A stretch of DNA of 64,000 nucleotides. Source: Rotaria macrura. Lineage: Eukaryota; Rotifera; Eurotatoria; Philodinida; Philodinidae. The notes beneath the pieces are model-generated. The model was not told where the DNA came from, made no database searches, and saw only the letters and a program-made list of their open reading frames with translations. Both the position numbers and the translations under genes were made by a program. Of the stretch, positions 21,779-35,837 are shown one piece after another. The stretch lies in the NCBI GenBank assembly GCA_900239685.1, contig OENT01000361.1, positions 62,001-126,000 of the forward strand. Direction: 5' to 3'. Position 1 is the stretch's first letter; each line of letters opens with the position of its first letter.

Positions 21779-24700
21779 TGTTTTAAGTCATTCCGTTGTT
21801 TCTCTATCTGTATGATATGTAATCAACTGTTTTGTTTTCATCTTGTAAGAAGACACAATGAAATATACTTAGATGGAACCCTTTTTTAGTCAATCGTAAC
21901 TAACTTAATGTATGTTTCTTATTTGCTTTTGTTTTGGTAAGATGTTCTGTGTTGAAAAGATTTTTCTCATCAATATCTATCGACGAATATGACCGAGATG
22001 ACAGACATGATTCAAATGTCATATGTATTTTCTGTGTCTGTTATACTACAGTTGGTTATTTGACATTTTTCAATGAATCGTCATGATCTTCTATGATTGA
22101 CAGTAGACAGAAGACTTTAATTATGGGAGAAGCAAAAGTTTAAATAGATATATCTCGTTTAATTATATTTCAGATTATTTGAGTTTCCCCAAAAGATAAC
22201 AACAAAAGTTTCATTTGTTCAGACGCCGAAGTTTCGGTTAACTTGAAAGTATTTATTTTAAATCACCCGAAACAAAAACAATGTAATATATTTTTACTGT
22301 CAATACAAAGGAAAAGCAAATTAACCAATAGACGAAATGTAAAAGTCTGTCAATAACAGATTTGTTTACCGACGATTCTATTAATATTATTAGAATAAAA
22401 AGCAGTCTGTTCATGCATATAAACATGAATGTAAATATGATACAACAAAAAAAGTAACGACAAGATCTACGATAATTATTCATGCCATTATCATTAAAGC
22501 AAAATCTTCTATTGACTCTTTACAATGAATTTCTTGCATGTATTCAATGGATTCTCAGATTGTAATGCGCGACCTTTGCAAAGCCTTGCTATATTAGTCA
22601 GGTGCTAGGGAAAAGTCCAACGATGATTGACATAACAAGAAAATAAACAAACCGTTTGTTATTCTACATTCGGCTGCTTTTGTTTGCAGAATACATAAGT
22701 ATATGTTATTGATTCTATAACATTACATCCTGTTTTTCTATCTACATAGAACAACAAATCAATATTGAAAATAATTGATCATATGCTATCATACTTAAAC
22801 TTAAACATTAGTAGATATACTTTTTAACAGAAAAAAGATATTTGAAGAAGAAGCTTTAAACTACAAGTTCTTTGCTAAACATGCACCTTCGTAGTCTAAT
22901 GAGCTTGTCTTTCTTTTGTCTTCAACATGTTCGAGACTATTATTGTCTATGTCGTCATTTTGTTTTTGTTGTTTTGCTTTGATTACTCGTAAATCTACCG
23001 ATACAAATTGTTGCATATTCTATTTGAAGACGAGCTTTATCTAAACATGTAAAACCAACATCAATTAGGAAATCCCGGTAATTATGTAAATGTCTAGTTT
23101 AATGAAGAGACGAAAGATATGATCAATGTGTCATATCTCGAAGAACAGTTGCGCAATTCTTTTGAGAGACACGAAGACAGTGTAGCTAATTATCGAATTC
23201 GTATGCCAATATATCGCATAGGTTGTTTTTTCAATAGACGATTACACATAGTGTGCTGAATGAAACGTTCCAATCGTTATCTAATCAATACATATCTTGG
23301 ACATGAAAATTTATGAATACATATAACAGAAGAGAAAAAATGAAACTACATTACACTATACACACACGTCGCGATAATCTTTTTGATATAAAACAAACAT
23401 AGACAGATACTGTGATGCTACTACTATCAAGCACATAGAGATATGCATAGTCGAACTGTCGATTATAAGTTATTAATAGAGAATACTATTTATATTACAT
23501 CATTCTTATTGATTATTTCATTTTTGAATGACATTCAACATGATACAGTCAATTATTTGAATTTATAACTGTTGTTGAATTGTAATTATATTTGCTTGAG
23601 TTAATGATGATGCTCGTCTTACACGCCATGTCGTAATAAATATCTGGATCATATCAAGCGATAATTGTGCAAAGCTAAACACACATGTGATTGATAAGTG
23701 ATTTACCTTGATCTCATCATCACAACCTCTCCAGAAAATGTAACTCCATCCCGAAACAGTCTAGCCGTTTTTTTCATGAATTTTCAGACAATATGTATAG
23801 TTATTTGAAAAATTTCCAGTAAATAGTATTCATTGAACGGTTCAACATTAATCGTTCTATTGGAATCAAAAGAATGAGCTTCTGTTAATCACAAATATCT
23901 AATCCATTGACAAACTAAAACTCGAATAGTAAAAATAAGAGTTCTCGTCCATGAGTAAGTCAAGACCATGTTTGGTTTCGCCTAGTGCGTAGAACATGAA
24001 TGATCATAAAACGGAAAAACATGTTTGTATAATATAAATGCGAGTTAGGATTATCATCATTTCAATCAACATTGTTAGGTCGATTCCGTGTTACACACAT
24101 TTTGCACTGTTGAATATTGGTCAAGATGATATCGAAGTCTCAATTTAGTGAAAACAAAATTCATGTGTCGGGAAATTTTCAAATACTCACTTTTTATCTA
24201 GACTATTATAGTTGATGAAATTGAGAAGATCATCAGTTTTCTATGTCAATTACTTGACGAGTAATTTGTTAAATGGACAATAATCACATTACTCGCTTCA
24301 TCTTGAAATACTATTTCTTGAACATCTGAAAACATTACTAAAAATGACTGCGATAAGTTGTTTTATATCCATTTCGCGTGAGAAGAAGGCAAAGTATTTT
24401 TGGAATGACTATCCATAGGAATCAGATAGAGTGACGTGTGTTTTAGCTTTAGAAACATAAAACGAAACTACATCGAATCTTCAATAAGAGATTTTTCTGA
24501 AAGTTTCCTTCGAGGCTGATTTATAAGGTTTTTAAAACAAAAGGAGACAGTTTATTTGATTTACGAGGTTATTTTCTCGTTGAAGAAGCATGAAAATTGT
24601 TTATTTTTCTCGACAAAATCTCCCGGAAATGTGGATTAAAGGTTTAATAACTCGTGAATAGTTAACGGCTTCATCACCAAACTTATCTAGATAATTGAAC

Positions 24701-27700
24701 CTCCTGTCAATAATTGTGGTGTACTACTGAAATTCCAAAGTGTTCATGTTACACTGTGTTTTCTGTTTTAGAAACATCGTTGAAGGAACTGAGAAACGTT
24801 GTCAGAGAAATCGGGTATTCAATGTTCGATGTAGCTTTTTTTTTTCTATCAAGTACGTATCGAAAACCGTTTCACTAATATTCATCTTTCTTCTGACTTG
24901 AAATGAAAACTAGTATCTCAAAAATAAAAGATACATCGATGTCGTACTTCATGCACAATTATCTATTCCATGAATTTATTTTCTATTCCAAAAAAGAAGT
25001 TTCTTCTAATTATATTTTCGTATATCTTTATTTTATTACTCTTTCCGAAGCTTTATTTTGTTTTGAACGCGTGTGATCAACACTAGCTTACGAGAAACGT
25101 ATAAAATGTCATCGAACAATATTTAAATTCCGTGAATTGGTATGTTCGCTTCTTTCCTAAACATTTGTAATCAAAATATACAGTTCGATTATGAGTTATT
25201 ATTGTTCTTGTGCATATTCGTATTCCAGATGGAATTTCAAATTGAGATATATTAGAAAATATTTCACGAATAATACATTGAGTCTAATAAGAATAGAAAA
25301 TGACACCATATAAGCCGAAACTAAGTTTCTAATTATCTACTATCTATCGTTTTTCAACAGTAATTGATGTAGACGGCATCATTTCCCTTGTGGTCGAAAA
25401 CATGCCACGCTCTAATATAGCATGTAATGAACTAGAAACTTGTTCGATATGTGACTGTCATACATAGCCATGGTTTATGTTCGAACTAGATGCATCGAAT
25501 AATCTCCAGCATCCTTTCTTACAATATCTTGAAACTCTCAAGTAAAAATAGCAGTAGTCAAGTATGAAACGATGAAACTAAAAATAAACAAAGGCTTGAA
25601 CATTTGTGGGTATAAAGTGAATCTATAAAAGATATTTGATTGAATTATAGTTGAAATACGAAATAGAATGATGTACAACAATCTATCGAATGAAAATATA
25701 GAATGATGTTGAACTGACTGATTTTTCCATTAGAAAGATATTATTTTACAATTATGAATCTATTTTTTGATCAAGATTTATACAAGTGTTAAGTTTAGTT
25801 TACTGATAAGAGGCGTTTGAAACGGTAGTAAAAGCACAACATTTTATTTTAGTTATCGTTAGTATTCGTTTTGTTTTTTAAATGATTTTCAGTTTAAAGC
25901 GACAGAATAAATGCGTATGTTCTTCTTTTTTTCATTATGAACAATTCACCTGTACTTGCATATTTGTTTTTGGCATCAATTCTCTTCAGTCGTTACTCAA
26001 ACTTTGCACTGATGTAAATAAAATGATTTGAGCGTCTTTGAAAAATAGTAGAACTTTGCATATGATAGAAAACTTGATCGTGTTGTTGGAAAATTCTTTT
26101 GGACATCAAAACATTATAGAACTCCCCTTTCGATGCGTTATTTCAGCAGTAAACAAAAACCATGACTTACGAAATCGATGAATCGTAACAAAAAGAAAAA
26201 TAAACAATGCTTCGCAATATTCTTCTACATCGACTACATGTCAAAGAAAACGATCGTGAATCTCAAGTGTTTCACTAAATTTCTAACAGGCGCACCGATA
26301 AGACATAGTTCGTTTTCTAGTAACTTCTGAAGCGACCATTAGAAAGTGAAAGAACATGATCTAATTATAATTGGTTTTTGTTTCGTAAACATGCTTACTC
26401 ATTCATCGTTAATAGAAATCTTTTACTAATCATACCTTTACTTAAAGACTGTAATTAGAAGTAATTTCAGAAAACAATTTATTCCTCAACATATGTCCCA
26501 TTTTAACATTTATTTTATACGATCTTCGTTTCCATTTGCCCAGAGATGTATCAGTTGAATGAGAAAAGAAGATGATCGAAGTCAAATGCGTTACAACAGT
26601 TTATCGATAGAAGTACGAACTTAACGAGTTTTCTAAATGTTTGATGTTCTTGACTATAGTGACGACCATTAGATTTTCAATGATGATCTTCATCTTCTTT
26701 TCTTCAACTAGCAACAAGTATTTTCGCTCGGCACATGAACGATGGTGACATATGCATTATTTTTCTCTTTCTTCATCTTTAACATTACCCATGCGTTCTA
26801 AACTTTTCTTTTTCCTTTTGATTTTTCTTTTGTAACTTTATTAATGGATCTTCCTTCCTTTGTTCATCATCTGAAGGATTTTCGAGGTCAAGAATTTTCC
26901 TTTCTTCCTCATATTTTATGGAAATTTTTCTCATATGAATTACTTTCTTTTGCAATTGTGTTACGTAAAAGTTTTACATTACTGCAAATACAAAATCTAT
27001 TTTAAAGACATAGAATAACGACTTATATCGAGATCTTACTGAATGTATCCAGCTACTTCTAACGAACGCGGTAAGACTTTTATTTTCTATTGGAATAAGA
27101 ATTGACTATCATTCTACTTCATAAGCTATTTCATCGGTAATCATTCTTAAAATTGACGGGAAAGATAAAGATTTAAATTCATGTATATGTACGCACTTTT
27201 ACTAATTCAAGTATGTCAATCTACTTGGTTAATCTATTGTTGTCAGCAATCAACGAATGCTGATGATTCTAAGTTTGTACTATTTACTTATTATCTTTAG
27301 TGCATTTCACAATGCATCTTATAGGATTTAGAATTTATGAAATATGTTTCCGATGACGAATAGAATTCATTGTTTTATGGAATCTATCATATGTTCATAA
27401 TTGAGAAGAATAACTTATTACACAATGGAACATAATAGATTTATCATGCATCATGAAATCATTGAATCAAACCAATAACTAATTTCGTTCATGTTTAATA
27501 AAAAAAAACGAGGTAATGAATTAAAAATTACTGTTTTCTCTTTGTTAAACACGCATCCATCTCTTCTTACTGCAAGTAATGTAGTATCCGAGAAAATGAT
27601 GCCTTTAAGCATTCTCACAATTAATATTATAGGACATAGCCTATCGAATCAAATGACAAAAATTTGCTTTTCTTTATTAGCTATCACATTTTCAACATAT

Positions 27701-28806
27701 TCTGTGTTCATTAGATTGGATAATCAGCATGTTAATAGATTATTTCCAGTTATTATTTTATTCTTTGAAGTTTTGGTAAACGTAGTGAGATATAGCATAT
27801 TTCGAATTATGTGTACAGATGAAGAGTTGTAGTTGAAGATTGATGAACGTATATGTCAAACATTTTTAGATATAATACGAATGATATTTGATATAAGAGA
27901 AAGCGCGCACAGCTAAGTTTTTCAAGAGAGCATGCGTTATATTTTCGTTATTCTTTCATATGATCAGGACAATGAGAGTTTATTCTAGAACTTCTTACAC
28001 GTATTTGTCTAGTTTTTTTTTACGTGGAATAGAAATACTTTAGTTTAAGTCAAGAAGTATGTTTGTTTTAATTAAATTTGTTTTACTTATGTTTATGAAT
28101 GGAAAACAAATGAAATGTACTCTTTGAATCATGTTAAAAAATATTTCAAGACACTTATTCGTCATTTCGTCAATAAGTGCCTTGTTTTTTGTTCTTTATT
28201 TTCTACGTTAGAGAATCCAGTTCCTTCTTTTCTCTCTCGTGATTTATTCTCATAATAAAAATATCATCAATCACAAAACGATCAGTGTGATTAAGTACCG
28301 CACACTGAATACAATTGACAGTTAAGAAATCGTGCGTGATGACATTTTCTCTACGAGTGCAAACAACGTTACTGCTAAGAAGAAAAAAATATGAGCATGG
28401 AACTAATGAATTTCGCTAGCATGGAATACAATTTAAGGTATGTAAAAATAGCGTCATCATACGATGGAGTTCATCAGTAAAATATAGCATAGAGGTTAAC
28501 TTATTTTTACTTAAATCTATTCAGGTGTTTAAGTTTCTTAACCTGCATTTGACAATTACCTATTGTGATTTTGCAATGCCACAATGACTCATCAAAATAA
28601 ACCAGAAATCCGCTTTTGAAGTTGATGAATACTAAGCTGAGAAGTGTTTACATGCTTAACATGAGTAGATAAGAAGACAACTTGTTCTGCTGCTGTTGTG
28701 CGTAGGCAGGATGTAAAATAATTGTTTGTCTTTTCCTTTTATTTTTAAGTCAGTTTACAGAAAAAATAGCACGAGTCCCATCCATGTATTTATTTTTCTT
28801 TTGAAG
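21779..28806. other. gene-poor stretch, about 7 kb
   Basis: No convincing gene on either strand. The largest open frame (27491-27832 plus, 113 aa, hydrophobic) has no domain and no coding-like residue balance. Small A- or T-runs abound. The final part may hold the arrestin-gene promoter. Confidence 0.55.
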
Positions 28807-31174
28807 ATGGGTCTTCATTCAACAAAATCTTCGTTGCCAAACACAAAATATTCATTAACAATTTCATCGCCAAATAATTTTTACCGTGGTCTTTCAACAA
28901 TTCAAGGTGAATTACAAATAAGTAGTCGTAAAAAATTATTAATTGAGAAAAAAATTCGCATTGATTTAATCGGTCAATTAATTGAAAACAAAAAATCTTC
29001 ATCAGTATTAACGAAAAAGTTTTCCAATTCAAGTTCAAATCATATTGGTTATAAGAATAATAATTGTAATAATAATAACATTTTCTTCACTTATTCATAT
29101 CCACTGGTTACGTCGCATGAAAATGGTGTTGCCAGAATAATAAAAAATCGACTAATTAACTTACCATTTCGCATTCCAATTGGTATTAATTTACCACCAT
29201 CATGTGAATTCGCAGAATTCTCCATTGTTTATTATCTTGATACTTATCACGATGGAATGCTTGTGCCTGATATTCGAAAGACGATTATCTTAGCACCACC
29301 TGTACCATTGATCACTACTCCGTTCCCTTGTAAAGTGCTAGGTAAGACAATCTTTCATTTTTGACTGATGTTTACTTCTCATGAATAATGTGCTTAACTA
29401 AATGTAACTAGACTCAAGAAACAGAGAACGTTAGCATGATTCCTATGAGATTTAAAAAACAACGATACACGATAATACACCTGACAGTGTGAACGAAGAA
29501 ATTCATCACTGTCAATATTAGAAAAATGATAGTTGTTTAAGGAGAAAGAAAATATCTGAGGTCGTATGTCTTACGCTAGTTCAATGCTATTTCATAGGAA
29601 TTGAAATTTTAACTGCATTCTAATGCGTACGTGTAATATGAGAAGATTGAGATGACCATGAAAAAATATTTGTCATCGTTTATGCCAGACGATAGGTTTT
29701 TCGTATAATTACAAAATAAAGCCCTGATGACTGTACTAGAGAATCTTCTATAATTCGTCGAGAACAAAAGAAAAATTCCTAATCTTTATCTGCAACATTC
29801 CATTTGAATAATGTCTCCCTAAAACAAGAATGAGATTGTGAAGATAAACTTCATCGATTTAGCTTTACATCCATCCTAATCTTTGGAATGGCTATTCAAT
29901 GAAACCGTTCAACTTATTTTTCTCTCCTCTCATCATCAAGCGCACGTAGATGATTCGCATTTTCATGCCGTGATATTTCTATCAAATAGTTAAAATAATA
30001 AAGTTCACAAAATAGCACATTTTACGAAGCATAATCATTCTTACCTTGTTTTATGTTACATTTAACTTTTACTTAAAAGAGCATATCCGAATATAGGACA
30101 TGAGAAGAGTCTTGTTGTTAGATCGTTACTATTCAAGAGGACAAAGTAGATGAAGAAGTTGAAAAAATTAACAAATGCCACTCTAATTATAAGAGTATGT
30201 CGTTTCTAAAAGTTAATAGTGCAGCCTATCTTAAAAAGGATACTTTGTCATGTTCAACATCTTGGCATGTTCTTTTACATAAAAGCACGACATGTGACAA
30301 ATGAAGGCTCAATTTAGAAGTTCAATTTGTACAAATCAAAAACAGTCCCAACATGATGTTAAGTAAACTAACCGTTGTTTTTCTTAAAAATAATATATAT
30401 TTCCAGTAGATGATAGTAGTAATCATCAGAGATTTCAATCAGAAAGTAGCTGTCGAATAGAAACAATTTATCAATACTCTTTCGATATGCCTTTCTGTCC
30501 TCGAGAAATTTCAGCCTTCGTATCTAATGAGCGACATTTCTCTATTAGCACATTTGAATAAGCACAAGGTTCATGTAGTTTTCTACACGTGCCTGAAATA
30601 TTACACGATATTTTTTGTCATTGCCAATAGAAGCAACTCGCAACAAATTCAAGTAAAATCTTCAATGATGAGTCTTATTAATTATATCTTATGTTATGTA
30701 CTAAAATTTCATGCGAACATCTAAGTTTACAACTAATATTGTTGTTGTTTTCTTTTTCAATTAGGTTGTAATGATATAAATATGGCTTGTAGTTTACAGA
30801 GATCGTTTTATTCTGCTAGATACGGTTCTGTTGTTCTATTATCAATATCAATATCGAATCCGAAACAAAAACAGCTACAATCAGTCATAGGACAATTAAT
30901 GCAAATTGTTTCATTAAATGAAATAAAATTTGAAAATGAAATCTTTACAAATCAACTTAGTGAAATAAATGAAAACACACAAGACGGCCAAATAAATACA
31001 ATATGTGAATTGAATTTACCATCGAATTTACCACCCACATATATTCCGAATGAAAATGGTCAACCAGACAATGTTCCATGTATTGCAATTACATACGAAT
31101 TACGTGTAACAGTTCAAGTGAAAGGTGTAACCACCTCTAATCTACGTTTATCAGTACCTATTGGTATTCAATAA
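28807..31174 (+). CDS. arrestin-domain-containing protein (ARRDC-like)
   Basis: Three exons (28807-29341, 30407-30496, 30765-31174) give 344 aa. Exon 1 is the arrestin N-domain (YSLTISSPNNFYRGLSTIQGE near residues 15-36; FRIPIGINLPPSCEF near 137-151). Exon 3 is the C-domain, with SLQRSFY, LPSNLPPTYI and a YELRVTVQVKG strand before the final LSVPIGIQ. Such alpha-arrestins are adaptors for ubiquitin ligases and receptor trafficking. No PPxY motif is visible, so ligase recruitment is uncertain. The exon 2 donor is the weak point: reading on gives a stop at about 30558, and the donor GTCCTC at 30497 gives the best family fit (DMPFCCNDINMACSLQ). Exon 1 starts MGLHST, a possible myristoylation site. 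The ATG directly follows a TTTTGAAG acceptor-like site. Confidence 0.8.
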
Positions 31175-31259
31175 ATGAGAAAGTTTCTTTTTCTTTCTAT
31201 GTGCAATGAACTCATTCGTTCTAAACATCGAATGTAAAACGTAAAGATATATATATGAT

Positions 31260-34200
31260 TTAGATTATCTTTTTTTGAGCTTTAGTGTTGCTTGAAGAGA
31301 CTGTTTGTTGTGTAGAAGATGAATAATAAGTTGATTTATTGATTTTCGACGAAGTAATCGATGAATGGGATGATGCATTCGCATTTAATTGATTTACCAT
31401 CGATTTAACACGATTTTTACCATAAGAAGATATAGGATCTAAACAAAATGAAATCAATATTGAAGTCTATGATTTACCATTGAGTTTCTATGTATTTCAA
31501 GTTAAAATAGATTTGTTCATCGCTTCTGAACATAAATTATTCACCGAGTAAATTATTTGTACTTACACGTTTTATTTTGAGATTCATTTGTTTCGCTACT
31601 ATTTATGCATGTTTGCTTTTTTGCAGTTGATGAAGACTAAAAATTCAAACAGAAAAACATTAAATATTTCTCGTCGATTAATTAAAAGTGATTGTTTACT
31701 GATCCTTGTGATAGAATTTTGCTATTGAGAACTTTTGCTGGTTTTCGTTGTGAATTTGGTGTAACATTGTAAACGGTTGACGATGGGGTTTTTATCTTAC
31801 TCGGAGCTACGATAGATTTTGAAGATTGTTCGACGTGCGAAACATTGGTTTTCGTTAAGATTGGACGTTTCGGTATTTTTGATATTGATTTATGATTATT
31901 GTTATCAGTCCTTAGTGGAATTAAAGAACTATTTGTTTTGTTATTACTATTCTGAATAACAGATGACGTTGCACTGATTGATGGTTTTTTATCCATTGAA
32001 TGTTGAGATGGCTTTTTCTTAGAAAGACAACTAGAATACGAAAAATTAATACCTGTGACATTAGAGATCTATCTAACGAAATCTCACTCTTCGTTTGATG
32101 ATAGAGTTAAATGAGAATTAAGACATATTGAAGATTTTGTTTCATGCGTTGCTGATTTTTGTTGAGGAGACGTACGAACAGTTTGAAGTTCTTCATGTGC
32201 TGAATTGAATTTTTCTTCAGTTGTGTTTTCTTCGATGACAACAAAATGTTGTTGATTTGATGATGAACTATGTTCATCGGTATCTGTACTTTGATAAAAT
32301 GTTTCTATTGTATATACTGTTTCTTCTTCTTGTAAAGAATTTTCTAATTGATTTTCTTTACTTGGAATAAAAGATTCTGACGATGATGGTAATGGAGATC
32401 GATCTGACAGGTCTTTTGAATCACAATCGTTGATTGATGGTTCAATGAGATCATCAGCATTGATCGTATTATCATCAGTCGCTGATGACAATGATTGATT
32501 ATTATGCATAAAGCTTACTGATTCGATTGTTGTCGCTGAAAGCGAATGATTGAGATCATTAAACTTTCTAATAATATTTTGAATAGAATCAAATTTTTCA
32601 TCATTTTCAACAATATTTAATGGATGTTCTGAATTTGAAGACGAAGTGAATGTATCCAATGCGACAGGTCTGATTCGTTTTGGTTTAACAAATATGGATG
32701 TTGAAATAGTTTTGTTCTGTTCAATCTGTCTATTTGATATTGACGATGAAGAATAATTGTCCGTGGTTAATGATGATGATAATGATGACGATGATGATGA
32801 TGGTGGTAAACAAAACTTGACTGTGTTAGATTTCTTTCTTTCACTATTTGAGGAATTCTTCATACCACATGGTACCAAATCGGAATAGCTTGAAATTGAT
32901 GCTGTTGAATTTAAATAACCTCGTTCTAAACATTCTTTGGCTTGTTGAAGAGCGATTATAGTCAATTTGTATTCTGTATTAAGACGACGAACACATTGAT
33001 TCCATGTTAACATGGATGGTGACGATGATGACGGCAAAGGACGAATTATTGAGGAGGTTGGCTGATGATATGGTTCATTTGATGGATATTTTATTTCATG
33101 ACAAATGTATGATCGATTATTATACAACGAAATAGGTAATTGATCATACGGTGAATAATCTATAGTTTGGGTCCAATAATTAAACCGTGGATGTACACGA
33201 GTTGAATAGGTCAAACTACGACTCAATATAGACACGGGTGATTGTCGGCGTGAATCTACGAATCAAGACGACACGAAAAAACCATGAAATCAATTGCTAC
33301 GAAGTTCTTTTACTATTCTTCATATTCTTTAACTATGCATCAGAGAAAAATTCTATAGACCTCTATCATTACAGCAAAATGTTCTCTGTACTACAAATCG
33401 TCAGCTACACACTGAAAGAAAACAACGATAGTTGTGGCAACTAGTATTACATCCAACCTAATATCTTGCTTCTTTTCAAGACCACTGATTTCTATCCATT
33501 GCTACAATCAAGTCAGAAGACAAAGGTTTTTTCTAAGTAGCTAAATTTCTAAGACATTCTGTTCAAAATAGAACACTACTTGTATCGATTACTTGAAAAA
33601 CATGAAATTTAAGAATGAAGAGAAAGAATATGTTGCTTGATCTATTGCTTCAATGTGTATCTGATTTTCTTGGATATGTTTTCAAGTTTTAAAGACAATT
33701 ATTGAATAACGTAATGTATTCAACGGATAAATATGACTTGGGATTACACAATAGTTGCAAGAAGAGACTTAGATTACGAGAATGGGAGGTTCTCTCATCG
33801 ACTATGGGAGGGTACTATGAAGGTACACTTAATAAATCATTATGAGCCAATATTGACGCTTCATATTTGATCGTTTATCAATCATGACTGTCTCGGTATG
33901 TGCGTTGACAAGTAGGAGGAGTACTAACTTCGTATTCTACATGCATGCTTCAGTACTACTTGTAGATTGTGTTTTAAAAAAAGAAGACGACATGATAAAT
34001 GATGACTGTTTGATGTTTGTTCATAAACTAAAACGAATTCGTCTATGTTCATCCTACGTACCGTATTTGTTGATATATGCGAGATAACTTGAATTTCGTT
34101 TATTTAACAAATCATTATAGTATTGTCTAGGTAACAACAGTGATGGTTTTGAATATTTTTTGTATCTGCTTTGAAAATAATTCGATGATAATTGATAGTC

Positions 34201-34651
34201 ATATCGATCCTTGTCGATAATTTGATGACTGAGAATCTCAACAGGATTTATTTTATCAACTTTAATTATGTTGGATGTTGAAGTATGAGTTGTTGGGGTT
34301 ATGGGATTTAAGGATGTATTATCGTTTTGCGTTTTTTCGTTAATATACGTGGACTTGAGAGAGGAATGAAGAGTATTGACAGTCATTTGTTGTTCGTTGG
34401 ATGATGATTGTTCATCACTACTAATTCGATCATGATGTTTGACATCGGACGAACGAAAAAATGCTCGTGCCTTTTCTACTGCACTGTGAGAAAATACTGA
34501 ATGAGGTAGTTTCTTCAAGAATTCTATTGATAACGTAAAAAATGCACAATAATAAATATAATGAAAAAATCTCTTAATTAAACATACGGAGTTTAAACTT
34601 GAATCGATTTTCATTTTTTGAATTGATTTTATCATTTTTAGTTTTCTTCAT
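31260..34651 (-). CDS. serine-rich protein of unknown function
   Basis: Six exons (34651-34588, 34523-34062, 33255-32088, 32030-31700, 31636-31567, 31438-31260) join in frame with matching phases to 757 aa, ending 85 bp from the convergent arrestin gene. Start MKKTKNDKIN. The protein is mostly low complexity: Ser runs, and Asn/Thr-rich and acidic blocks. More conserved-looking islands are KFKLQFLKKLPHSVFSHSAV near 18-37, a Tyr-rich part before the RRQSPV junction, HPRFNYWTQTIDYSPYD near 195-211, and a helical TWNQCVRRLNTEYKLTIIAL near 254-273. The C-terminal exons are basic and Ser-rich (KIPKRPILTKTN). No catalytic domain, signal or membrane segment. This composition suits a disordered cytoskeletal or scaffold protein, but no family is recognised. 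The 806-nt intron 3 is the longest. Confidence 0.75.
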
Positions 34652-35837
34652 ATTTGTTTGTCGGTCGCCATGATGTTGTTGTTCGATCTCAATACGTTCA
34701 CCCATGTCAGTGAAGCAATTTCATTGCATTCATCGAGCATAAACTTTTACCGATTCATCTATAATAAATCGTTTTACTTTCATTTAATGAGTGATAAATG
34801 GTTGAATGAGTTCGAAAAATGGTTTAATAATATACCAAATGTGTGGTAGGAAGCACGAATGTGTACAGCACACACACACACACATGCATAGATCCAATGA
34901 TAGACATACGCAAGTGATTTGATCAATAATAACTACACACGTTCATTCGCTTTTCTCGATGTGTCTTTACACATGAGAATATGAATGAATGAATGAATGA
35001 ATGAATGAATGAAATGTGGATTGTTGACAAGAGCGTTTTCTCATCAATGTCAATAGGTGAGAATTGAGTGTACAATTATAGTTCTTTGCAATAAAAGACT
35101 TACATGAATTGTTGAATAATCATTTTATTTGTTGACCGAAACAATTTTTAACTACTTTATAAGTTCTAATTATGAGGATGTGTGCATGAGAAAAAAAAGT
35201 AATCAACATAGAAGTATTGAAATCTTATATGGATTGCATAGGCATCTCGATATGTCTTTGCAATTCGTTTGTCTTATTTGTTTAATTTGAAGTGTCGTGC
35301 AAAGAAGAAGTAGGAGGAGATGTATAGATGAATCTCAAGTGAAGTTTATCATCTATTGTTGTGAATATAAATATAAGAGTACGTTAACACTTTCATAGAC
35401 TGATACTTATCTGCTCGTCAGTGTCGTCATCATTTGATTAGTATCAAATTAACAAAGAAACGACGACTGAATACGATGCATTCGATTGGATCATTAATTC
35501 TTTTTTTGTGTCATATTTATTTATTGTTCATGAAATTACATGGCGGATATTTTGTCTACCTCAGATTTCTTCGTAACTATACGGTTAGAAAGAATCTATT
35601 TGACTAAAAAAAAGTAATAGACTTTAGTGACAATCAATCGATTACCCGTTAAAATAAACATGTCTACAGCAGTAGTAGTTATTCTTTTCTTTTCTATTCT
35701 CTTATTGCACGTTGACGAAAGAAACATTTGATGAAACAGTTGTTCGTATGCACGTGACAGTTTCTATGCTTTTATTTCTATACATATAAACAAAATTGAT
35801 CCTACCATATTTTACTTTTACAAATCATTAGGCATCC
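34652..35837. other. intergenic stretch with microsatellites
   Basis: Holds a (CA)n run at 34869-34884 and about eight ATGA/GAAT units at 34981-35013. Otherwise AT-rich and non-coding. The end includes the promoter of the first GST gene. The ATG at 35838 lies 6 nt after an acceptor-like CATTAG. Confidence 0.6.
34981..35013. repeat. (GAAT)n microsatellite
   Basis: Eight tandem 4-bp units, nearly perfect. A short (CA)n run lies about 100 bp upstream. Confidence 0.9.

Noticed and set aside
27491..27832. 113-aa hydrophobic frame in the gene desert
   Set aside because: Residue use is typical of AT-rich noise; no domain, splice context or convincing upstream signal.
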